Part shown: positions 21,901 to 33,900 of the stretch, piece by piece
Numbering within the stretch: the first letter of the stretch is position 1
How the letters are laid out: every line of letters starts with the position of its first letter
Assembly (NCBI GenBank): GCA_902728285.1
Contig: CACVBU010001205.1
Span: forward strand, 675,309 to 739,308
Direction: 5' to 3'
Source of the DNA: Clytia hemisphaerica
Lineage: Eukaryota > Cnidaria > Hydrozoa > Leptothecata > Clytiidae
DNA length: 64,000 nt
The notes under the pieces: generated by a model
Told to the model about the DNA's origin: nothing
Databases searched by the model: none
What the model saw: only the letters and a program-made list of their open reading frames with translations
Program-made: the position numbers and the translations under genes

Positions 21901-24900
21901 AAGATTCCGGGCCTGGCCCTTAACTAGTGCGCAGGTTTTGCTACCTAATGCCTCTTTGCCCAATGCTCAACACCTGGAGCAAATGATCAAAGATAAATGT
22001 ATAAATCCGGGGAAAGTAATGGCGCCCGCTCTAACCTGCGAGTTGAAAGCTAAGAAAAAAGGGAGCCTTGACTGCCACAACTGCAGTCATAAATCTACAA
22101 CTTTTAATTTTTTTACGCCCACGACGTGGGATTTTCTGTATTGAATAGAGAGATTTATTTTGCTTGAAAACAATGAATTACTGGGTCCGGCAGCTTCTGA
22201 TTGTTTTGTTTCTCGGTTGATTCGGATTAAATTTACCTTTGTTGAAATTTTCTTTTTTTTTTAGATCTTTCTTGATGTTCTATCTGGTAATAAACCTCTC
22301 AAGCCTGGTAGCAAGTGAGATTCTCAATTTCCTTTAAAAAACATGCTTTTTAGTGATCCCTAAGTTATTTATGGTGATTTCCCCAATCATGCTATTGAAG
22401 AATTTTGTATATGGGCATTCGCATCTTCCAATTTAAAATGTTTTTTTTCTATAAAGATATAGATAATATAATATTATAAGAATATAATATTTTAAAACGT
22501 TTGCCGTCGCTGGAAGAGAAGAAAGTTCTTTTGTCTAAAATACTGTGTAAGCAAATGGCAGGAGATACGATAAATGGCGTCCTTTTAATTCATTGTATGC
22601 TTGCTTCCTTCAGGTTTCTGTACAAGATTTTCACTGGAGATTTCACCAACTCTTTGACATCCTTATTTAAAGCTGTTCGTGACCAAGAACTAGAAACTGT
22701 CCGAAATTTGGTAAGGTGATTTTGTTGTCAAAAAAAATTTGGTAAGGTGATTTTGTAAGCGTATCGATGAAGTTTCTATGTTTTTCTATGTTTAGATATG
22801 CTGATGAAGTCACGAAAGATGACGAAAACTTCAACTTAAGCAGTTGCTTCATTTTTTTGTTTTCTATATTTGCTGCTTCAACATTTTACGTTTTCGATGA
22901 AGTTTCTCTATGGGGTTGTTTTATCAGACATTGAATTGAAGAGCAGCTCTATTCGTTGAATTATCGATTGCGAAGTTTTTGGTCTTAGTTTTTAAGTCTC
23001 TTTTTAGATCATTCATTCGAAAAAAGCTGGAAAATAACGAAATATTTCTGCAAACTATCGCTCTATTTTCTAGGTTTCATTCTTCGACTCGGACCCAGTC
23101 TTTTTGGGTAGTAAATATGGCGACACAGGAAATACCGCGTTACACGTTGCATGCAAATATAGTACATTCAATATCGTGTTATATCTATTGCAACAAAACG
23201 CCCCTTTGAATGTACAGAATAGAGCAGGATACACGCCCCTTTTCTTGGCGGCTGAGTGTGGGCGTAAAGAAATAAGTCAGGTAAGTTTTTCAAGTCTGCA
23301 AATCAAGGATTTATTATACACTGGATATACAAGTAACAGATTTTTGCCGATTTCTCGTGTACTAGCTATGTCCGCACTAATGATATTATTGTTCACTCTC
23401 CTCCGCATTTTTATTGCATTTCTTATCGAAAATCACACATCCAATTCCCAAAAGAGATTTAAAACTTTCCTGTGAGAGTCATTCTTCCACTTAATTGCTA
23501 ATTATAAGTCGTTATGACGTTTCAAGCTGTTTGAAAGATGCAAAAGACGTGTTGTATATGAGAAATTTAATGTTGACACCGGAAATTTTCAAACTTCAAC
23601 CTCAAAAAAACCACCTTGCCACCACGTGCCTCCGAAGGATTTTCATACCACAGTGGAGCCAAGACACTCAAGTCTTATGTATGTTAATTTCAGCTCTTCT
23701 GGGGACAGTTTTGGAAAGATATTTCCAATTGAAAATTTAGTGACACTATAAGCATTTTGTCTGAATTTCTTGTCTAATGATGTTTTTCTCACATTAGATT
23801 TCACAAATATATCCAGCTTGGTATTCTAGCCTTACTTTCAAAGTTTTTTTCCTGCAAAGGTACGAAAAGAAAACGCTAGAGAACTTTTTTTAAATGAGAT
23901 TAATAAACATTTTTAAAAATTAGACATCTTCGAGCCGCCATGACAGTTGTCCTTTGCGGACAAAGCTAGAACATCAATTGTTTTCTGAAACAATGAAAAT
24001 ACAATGATCGTTCTCCATCGTTTTATGAGTCGTTTATCCAGTGTATAATAAATCTTTGTGCAAATTATCGGTTTCGTCTTACGTACACGAGACTGTGGTT
24101 CTCAGGCATTAACGTCGTTAAATGATTAATGAAAAACTTTTTTTAGAAAAATACACGTTTTTTTATAAGAATATAAGGCTTCGATGATCAAAATACTAAG
24201 AACAAGTTAAGAACATTCAAGGCTTTAGGGACTCTGGAACACCCGATTTCTTAGAAAAGTGGACAAAAATACTCAAAATATGGGGAAAATAAGAACATAA
24301 TAAGAACACTTTTAGGCTTAGAACTCAAAAAGTTAAGAATATTCAAAGGCTTCAAAACTTTATTTTCTTAAAGAAAAAACGTGTATTATGCTCAAAACAA
24401 TTATTATGAACAACTCAAGGAACGAAATTGAGCCAGGAGTCGTTGAATTTAAGAGATTTAAGAGTCTAAGTAAAACATTGATTTAAAGCTAAAAATTCCT
24501 CAATTTTAATCCAACAATAAGAACAGAATAAGAACAATTTGAGACTCAAACAAAGTCAGAACATGTGGTCCTCAAGAAAAGTTTACCGACTCTTATGGTA
24601 CATGAAAAGAGTGCACTTTTATTAAAAGGAAATATTTTTTTAATATCCAACGATATTTTTTTAATTTTATGTTTCTAACTTTAAAGAGCTATCAGATAAA
24701 GATCTACAATTATACCCATCCCCTGTCGCGTTTTTTCATACATTATTATTATTATTATTATACATATTTACAAGCTAGGCTCACGATGGGCCTCTAACCG
24801 ATCTTCTTTCACATTCCTCTTGTAACAAATTTTTGTGGGTGGTTTTTCCATGCATCACTCATTTTCTCTTTAAACGACTTAATCGATTGTGCGGATACAA

Positions 24901-27900
24901 ATTCTCTTGGTAGTTTATTCCACGTTGGTACACATCTATAGTAAAACGACTTAGTTTGGGGTCCATTGAAGCCGTCATTAGCAAAGTTTGGTAAAAGCTC
25001 TTTGGAATGTCTTCGTTTAGGACGTGCACGGCTGATTAGTTTTGAAGGTATAGTATCTTTGTCGTAAAAGGAAAGATGTTTATAGACCTGCACCATATCA
25101 CAAAACTGTCTCCGAAATTCGAGGGTTGGTAATCCAAGCCTTTTTAGCCTTTCACTGTACACTCTCAGTTTTAAAGGTCTTTATTAAGACCTTTTGGGTG
25201 TATCAGGTAACGATCCGTTATCGCAGAACGTTTTGGGTCTTGTTCTAAATCAGACCTTAAGGTCTTGATTTTAATAAGACCTTTATCGCGCCCAATAGAG
25301 ACTATTCTAGATCCCGAAAGAGACTTCAAGGGTTCTGATTTTATCATACCTAAAAGGTCTTATTTTAAACGAGTCCGTTATCGCAGAACGTTTGGGGTCT
25401 TGTTCAAAATTAGACCATATTAGTGCCTAAAAGAAACTATGTTTAGTACTCGTTTTTGAAGGTCTGTAATTTTCAAAAGGCCTAAATTGCCGAAACAAAA
25501 CCTAACAATAATTAAGAGAAGAAGAGAATAAAAATACTCAAGAATTTCAATCTAAAAGATATATTATACCCAATAGGATTTCTAGATATTTTTCTAACAA
25601 ATATCCATTATATTATGTATATAATAGTTCTTTGATATCGAAACGTACAAGAGATGTATTGTACGTGTCCAGTTTGTTCATGACAATGATGATGATTCAC
25701 GACAAAGTCTAGCTGTTTATGTAAGTACGACTGTAAACCAGATTGTCAAACAAACGTCCGTGTCCAAGAGTTGAAAATTGAATGGACGTTGGTGACGGTG
25801 ACACAAAACTTTAATGAACTGGATAGTTGCGTGCTAACATGAAAGCTGGATAGTTGCGTGCTAAAAAATTCAAGAGAAGTGAGATAAAGATCACAAAACT
25901 GGTTTTTAGGCCTATTACTTCATCGAAATGTCATTTAGAAAATTTGAAAAATTCTTTACTTTTGATCCAGCTCTTCAAAGTTTTCCAGAAAAAAAAAACA
26001 AATTGGGCAAAGATACAGTATATTCAATTCTTACCTCAGCAGAGAGTCGATTTTGTTCTGGCCATACTTTAAACAAACGTTTAGAAAATGTGATGGTGGG
26101 ATTTACAGCGACAGTGACATGGACTCACATGATGTTGGGTTAGATTCTCGTTATAATGTCGAAGCTGAAAAAAATAATATTATAAAAGATTTAAAACGAA
26201 TATTGCACAAAAAATAAAATAAAATTTCGTAAAAGCCTAGCTAGTAGGATCAATAAATACAACCACGAAATTCGATCGAGCCTCGCCAAAACTTTCCATG
26301 GGTGTATTTGCAACAATAAAGCTCCATGTTTGTGGAAGAAAAAAGGATTCATCCGATCAAAAGATATATAGCTCCAGTTGACAAAAAAAGGATTTTAAGA
26401 AATTTTATTACGTGAAGATTGTGTTACTTACCTTTTTTTCTTTTTGCTCTTCAAACCGTCTTCACCCTTTTGGCTCCAAAATTGTTTTGATTTTATTTTT
26501 GCACTTTGATCCAACATAGTCACAAGAAGAGAGATAGTCTGGCAGCGCTCGGGCCGTCCTTAGTGTTTTTGCCTACGGCTCTTAGCGATGTTGAAAATCG
26601 AACGACGGCCCAATGAACATACAAAATCAAAACAAGAAGCGAAGCGAGCGGGAGGCAAAAAGTTAAAAAATGGCTTCAAGTTCAGTTCAAATTAGTGCAA
26701 ATGATAGTCTCATTGTTCCCATAAGTCTCATCATAACGAAAATATTTGTAGGCTGAAGGTGACTTGGCATACAATGTTAGACAATATTTGATAATCATTG
26801 GATGGTACCTCACCTTTAAAAGTTAAATGTTTTGGAGCTTAATTTCATAAAAAAAATTTTTAAGCAAAATTCATGTATGCAATGCAAATAACAAAATTCT
26901 AATCTTGTTTGATAAAAACTTGAACATGCAGGTCTAGATAGAGTATAGCTATAATAAATAATCCAAAAGGATACTTTTATCTGAAATATAACAGCAATTA
27001 TTGCAAAAATAACATAACTTACTTGAGTTGGGTGTTGCTTTAAATACTTCATTTGTTCTTCCCAAAACAATTTCATAAATGGAGAAATCCTGCGTTGGTC
27101 AGTTTGATCGAATATAGATTTTAGATCTTGATGTAATTCTTTGTTAACAATCACAGATTTTCGATCAAGTTCATTTTGTAAATAGCTGATCTGGTTTGTT
27201 AGATCTTTATTTAGGGCCCTTTGTTCCAGGATTGTCGCTTTCAACCTAGCTACTGATGTTGCGGTTATAGGAGCTTTAAGTGGAATGGGTTTTGCTTGCA
27301 TATTTTGCTTCATTTTCAAGGCATTCATTTCCTTCTTCTCCAAAGAAGTACAATGCGTACAAATCTTAAGTTGGTGTCCAACTAATAATGAGCAAAATGG
27401 GCTTCTGTAAAAGTGTCTTTCAACAAGATTTTCAAAAGCATCAGGAAGGTCTGATTGTTTCACTGTTTGTAGCTTTGAAGTTGTGTGATGCCTGATTACA
27501 TCGTTGTTAACCAATTCCAAATTACTGATTCCCACACATAAATTCATGGTTTCAAGCTTTGTTAAGATTGTGTTGATTGGCATAGACATTATAGAAAAAG
27601 GGCAGGTGCTGAACCATCCAAAAACTCTTAATGTTACCTAAAGTTAAAAATATAATTTACGAATGATTGGTCATGCATGGATTGATCATGTACGTTAGCG
27701 TATAATATGATTGATGAATAGGAAAAATTTAAAAAAATATATTTTGAGCATGCATGAATTTAACTGTAGAAGCGTGCAATATATCTTCATATATCTTCAA
27801 TATAGTTCATAGTTGTACAATACTCTAAAAAGCCTCTATATATAATGTACATTTTAACTTAAACTGAATACCTACAAACTCACCTTTAAATGACAGTCAA

Positions 27901-30900
27901 CGACTAAATCAAATTTTGGAACTTGAAAACATGAATCAAAAAGACGAAAAGTTGAGGACTGATCTGATAATGAATATTGCCAATTATTGTTGATGCTCAT
28001 TGATGCATTCTGCAAGAATTGACGATATGTGTAAATGGAAAAAGTTTTGATAGATGTGGATGGGATATTTGCAGGTTGGTGGTTTTGTTCTCTTTTGACA
28101 ATGGAATTAATTGGACGGGGAACGTAAGTTTTGTTTGACATGCCAGGGAGGTTCAATGTTGGAATTGCATCCTCCTTTGGCACTTTTCGTGTTGCATCTT
28201 AAAATTTAAAATCAAAAAATTTTCAAATTAAAAAATACATGCCCTCTTAGTAGCTCCTCAATCACTATGATATAATATCTAACCTAATAATGTTGAAAAT
28301 TTATTTCTATCTCTTACAAAAATTAGACCTGAAGTAAAACATGCATTTTAAAATCTAATCTAATTTCTTTAAAATTAATTTCCATCTTTTACAAAAATAA
28401 GACTTCAGGTGAGCATGCATCAAAAGTAGCTAATTAAACAAAAAATTAAAAAATAAATCATGCTTTATATACTTACAGTGATAAAGAGCATCAGGTTCGT
28501 AGTGTTTCTCACAAACCCAAACTTTGCTTGATTTAATCTTCTTACTGAATTTCTCATCGACAATTCGGCCTTTCAAAATTTGAGCCAAAAAGTTTTGACG
28601 CCATTCAGGCTTTGTAAGTGGTGGGATTTTGAATAATCCATACTTATTTTGATTCCGACAGATCCCACAACCAACGATGGCACAATTTTCTCCAGGCATG
28701 AGCCTAAATTTTGTTAGATGTAAAATTCACTGAAAGGGAAAATAACAAACCATATAGATACTATCAACCTAAATATACGTTTTCTTCCTTCATTTTGTAT
28801 TTACTTTTCATGTTTATAAAATTATACATGCCAACCTACCATCAGCTGAGTACCCTCCCTGCCATGCATAAACTTTCAACTTTAAAAATTCGATCTGGAA
28901 AGTAAAAAACTAAAAAAGAAGATACATAAAAGTTTCTTCTGGATATATATGATCCCTCCCAAGTCAATAACTTTTATTAACAACTCCAAAACAGGTGAGC
29001 TAATAACAAAAATACACATTTATTTTGCAAAAGACAACCTCCTCCAAGCAAAAAATCAGCCATATTTGTTTACTTTTTGAAGGTCCGATGCCCTGGGCAC
29101 TAGTATGTTCGTAAACAATAACATCGGCCAATCAGATTGCTTAGCGCTGCCAGACTATCTCTCTTCTTGTGACTATGGATCCAATTTTGAACTTTTCGAA
29201 TTTCGAACGACATTCGAAACATTCGAAAATTCGAAAGAAGTCGTTACACTGCTCTAGATTTTTTAAAGCGCGCGAAATCGAGACCTTTAGAGGTCTTCAT
29301 AAAAGCCCTTTTTATCGTGTCTATTGGATGTTCACTATCGTGTCTATTGAAAAGGCTTGTAAATGGCAGACCTAAAAAGGTCTTGTTTCAAACCAGTGAG
29401 CCTTCAGAAGTCTTGAAGGAGACCTTTTTGGCGACCTTTTACAGCGCGCGAAATTGAGACCTACCTACCTTGAGTTACCTTGAGCTTGTTTCGTAATATC
29501 TTTACGCATCCATCCTGTGAGGACCGATGTAAATTTTCATATTGATGATGCTGTTTGTTTCAGCTCGTCTCATCATAGTGTAGCCAGTCACGAGTGGCTC
29601 GTCGGGAACTGTAAGAAGATATTTATCCAGCTCAGTTTTGAATTTCAATTTCTTGCACCCAGTGAGATCCCTCAGACGTTTTGGCAGCGAGTTGAAAAGC
29701 CTTGGTCCTTGGACTTTAAAACTTGAGTATATGACTTTTTGCCAGGGCCCCCTTTTCACTAGTGGTATGTGACATTTTCTTTCTTCCTTGTCTGGGATTG
29801 GCATAGAACGTGATTGTCCCAGGATTTGGGACAAGCTTCTCAATAATACACCAAGTGTATATGATAATATATCTTTCACGCCTTCTCTGCAGTGAAAACA
29901 GTTTTAATGTTTGTAGTCTTTCCCAATAGTTTTGGTTGTGTAGGTTTTTAATCCTCCTTGTGAATGATTTTTGGAGATCTTCGATCTGCTGGATCAGATT
30001 AACTTCATTGGGTGACCATAGTTGAGAACAGTTGTCGATGTGGTGGTATGACTAAAGACCTCCAAAGAGTGAGCATGACATCATGTTCTCTTGAGCTGAA
30101 TGTTCTCAGAATCCAACCAATGAGTATCTGTACTTTTTCTACAATGGTTAGAATATGTTGGTTGAATTTCGCATCGTCTGACATGGTAACACCAAGATCC
30201 CTTGTTGAAGATTTGGTTTGGATTATCTTTCCTTCACCTGTGAAATAACTGGTGGCTGGTCCGTTTCCATAATGGAGATGCTCGAACTTTTTTCCATTTA
30301 ACATCATTTTGTTTATGGTCGACCATTGATATACATGTGTTAAGGTCGTTTTGTAGGTGAAACTGGTCAATGATGTTTTGGATTCCTTTCTTTACTCGTG
30401 TGTCATCAGCAAAACTTGCAAGTTCTGCTTTGGTTGTCCCTTCATCAATGTCTGATATCATGATGATGAAGAATAATGGCCCAAGAACCGATCCTTGAGG
30501 TACTCCTGATTGAATTTTTGCCTGGTACGACTTGTGACCGTCTACAAATACTACTTGGTTTCTGTCTTGAAGAAATGACTTAATCCATTTAAGTAGTTTG
30601 TCTGTTATTCCAATAGATTTCAGTTTTGATAGCAGTATCCTGTGGTCGACTTTATCAAATGCTTTTTGAAAAATCGAGATATACAACATCTACATCCAAT
30701 CCTTCTTCTAGTTTTGATAGGATACTGTCATAGTGGCTGAGTAATTGACTAAGGCATGATCGCCCTTCCCGGAAACCATGCTGTGTTGGGTTGAACAAGT
30801 CATTGTTGTTGATAAATTCGACTATCTTCTTTCGAACTATTTTTTCAAACACCTTGGTGAGATGGGACGTAAGTGATACTGGCCTGTAGTTAGATGGCTC

Positions 30901-33900
30901 TCCTTGATCTCCACCCTTTGATATTGGTGTGATATGATTTCTTTTGTGAATCTCCTCTGTTACTCCATGGTTCAGACAGTTCCTCCAGAATATTGCGAGT
31001 GGCTTAGCAAGTTTCTCTTTGCAATTTTTTCAGCAAAATCGCAGGAAATCCATCAGGACCGGGAGCAGAGTTTGGTGACAATGTTGAGATTGCTTCAATG
31101 AAATCTTTTTCGTCAAAGCCTATGTCTTTTAGCACGTTTGGACATATTGTTGGATGAGTGACGTCATTTTCCGATGGTACACTGAAAACCGATGTGTATT
31201 GGTCTTGGAGTATATTAGCAATACGGTCAGCATCATATATCAAAGAATTATTTTTGTCACGCAGTGGTCCAACTTTGGATTTTGATTTACTATGCTTTTT
31301 TGCATATGCATAAAAAATTTAGGATTTTTTTTTTATTGATTCTGTTGCCTTCCTTTCCTGGCTTTTCTTCTCTGATTCGTAGGATAGCTTTAGTTTAGTT
31401 TCAATGTCTATTAATTTTTGTTTGGATTTTGCATTTTTCATTGGGTTTGGAAATTTTCTAAAAATGTTTTTTTTTCTTTTTCTGAATAAAATCTTTCGCT
31501 CGCGTGGTATCTTCTGAAATTTTTTAGTGTTTGGTTTTCGTTTTGGTACATATTCCTTAATTATGTCTATGATCCAGTCTGTGATTGTTTTGACAATTGG
31601 TCAGCTGTCGGTTGATCATGAAGGTCTGTCCACAATTTATCCTTCATTTTTTCCTTGATTGATACCCAGTTTATTGTTTTTGAATGAAAATTGTACTCAT
31701 CAAATACATTACGCACAACAAAGGGATCCTCCTTTTGGAAACTTGAGTGTAAATCAAAGTGAATTTTAACATTGATCATTGAGTGATGGGATATGTAATC
31801 GGGTGATGGGGCTGATTCATAGCTGTGTATTAGTAGAGGGTTATTTGTGAGCATTAAATCCAGTGTATTTCCTGCTTTGTGTGTGGCTCCTCTAATGTGT
31901 TGAATCAGATTATGGTCATTCATAAGAGTGAATATTTCACTAGTCATTCTTTGTTCCTCTGTAGATGCCCCAGGGTTTGAGCACTTGCTGTCCCAATTTG
32001 CGTGTGGCAGGTTAAAATCACCTGCTATGAAGATGTCTGGTGTTTTTCCTTCAGTTTTGTCTAGTTCTGATTTAATTAACTCTATAACTGGTTTGAATTG
32101 TTCATTCTTAGATGGATTCCCGTTAGATGAGTCGTCTGGCTGTCGGTATATTCCCCATATTTGGATATCCAATGTAGTCGAACTCAGACAGATGACTTCG
32201 ATAACGCCATTTGAGTGTGTAACGGTCTGTTTGAAGTGTGATGAAATATCTTCTCTCATGTATATAGCGACACCACCACTACATCTTCCAAATCGTGACT
32301 TTGGTCTTTTTCTGTCGGACCGAAATATTTCATAGCCTTCTATGTGTAACTCAGCATCATTATGGTCTTTGAGCCAAGTTTCTGTTAAAATCATAAATAA
32401 AAAGTTATTCTCAATCAACTTGTCTTTGATATATGGTACTGTTGATTGAACTGTTTGTGGTTTAAGTCCTTGAACGTTTAAAATTGAAAATGAATTTAGC
32501 GAGACGGGTTGATCATTGACGGGTTTATTCCCCAGTTGGTGTTCTGAGGGGACATCATTCGTTGAGGATACTGGTATTGTAGTGGTATTTCCTTCCTCAC
32601 TTGTTTGTCCATCAGTGTGGATATTTTCTGATCGATCTCCAGTATTAAGTCTTTTTTGAATTTTTGAAAAATAGCTAAAAAATCCATTTCTTTGTTTGTA
32701 TTCTGGTTATTCCTTTGATGGGTTTCTTGAGATCCATACTCCCTGTTGTCATGCTGATAGTGTTGTTCCTTAAAATCATTTTTTGGTACTGATTTTCTTT
32801 GACATCCCATTTGTTTTGATATTCTCTCTCTCTCTGTGGGTAGGTTTCGGCATTTCTTTTTGTTCCATTTACATGTGTTAGCTGACACATCTTATTGAAA
32901 CATTCTCCTTTCCTCAGTGAATCAATGCACATTTTTGGGTGAAAAAAGAGACAGTTTCTACCTTTTTGACAGCCAACTCTGGCTCTGGTTCCGTGCTTCA
33001 TGAATTTTCGACATGCTTTTGGATGGTCGAACTTGCAGTCTCTTCCCTTTATTCCGTACTTGCATTTTCCTTTTACATAGTGCGCACAGGTTTTGGATAT
33101 CTGTCGATTTTGGTCCGTCAAATTGTCACTTATTTCAATTGTCTCATTTGACTCTGAGTTGTCTTTATCACTCAGGATTGGATCACTCATATTGTCATCC
33201 TTATCTTGTTTGCCTGCCATTGGTATTGGCTTGACAAGGTTATTAAGGTCTCTCTGTCTTTTGTTTTTCTTCTTTCCTGCTTCGCTCTTTGGGAGGTTCT
33301 CATTAGCACAGTGATCACAAAGGTAGTAGAGGTTTTTTGATGTTATGTGGATTAATGATAGACAAGAGACTATCACTGTCCATATTTTTGGTCAGCAGCA
33401 CCGAGTTGAAGAAGAAAACATTGCCTATGAACATCCTGTCCACACATGACGCATTGAAGAAGGGGATTATCCTCCAACCTTACACAATAAGATTCATTAC
33501 AGATGACGCATCTCTCTGGAAGCAAGTTCTGGATCCTACATATAAGGTTATGTATGTTTGAAGGTTTCAGATAGTCTTTCTGCTCAGGTACTTGTAGAAA
33601 AGAACAGGTATCTTCTAAAATAGATTTGGTAAATCCGTTGAAATCCTTCCTCAAACGATCAAGGTCCTTTCCATATTGGTAGGTTTTTGATACATCTCTT
33701 GATGTCGTCGGTAGGAGCTAGTAGGCAGAGCTCACCAATTACTGAGTTAACATCTTCTTGTTTGGAAGTTTTGTTGCACTCATTATTTGCCATCCCAGAC
33801 TTAGAAGATCAAACAAGACTGAGGGAGGGGTGTATCCGAAGAATGCTCGCACAACGTGTAGATCAAGATAATGCAGATAAAATAAAGGATTGGTACCTGC

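Noticed and set aside
21938-22144. 68-codon open frame in intron 5
   Set aside because: No splice sites in compatible phase and no recognisable domain; exons 5 and 6 join without it.
22501-22613. Upstream extension of ankyrin exon 7 as a longer exon
   Set aside because: No acceptor gives the needed phase with exon 6, whereas the acceptor before 22614 does. The extension is intronic.
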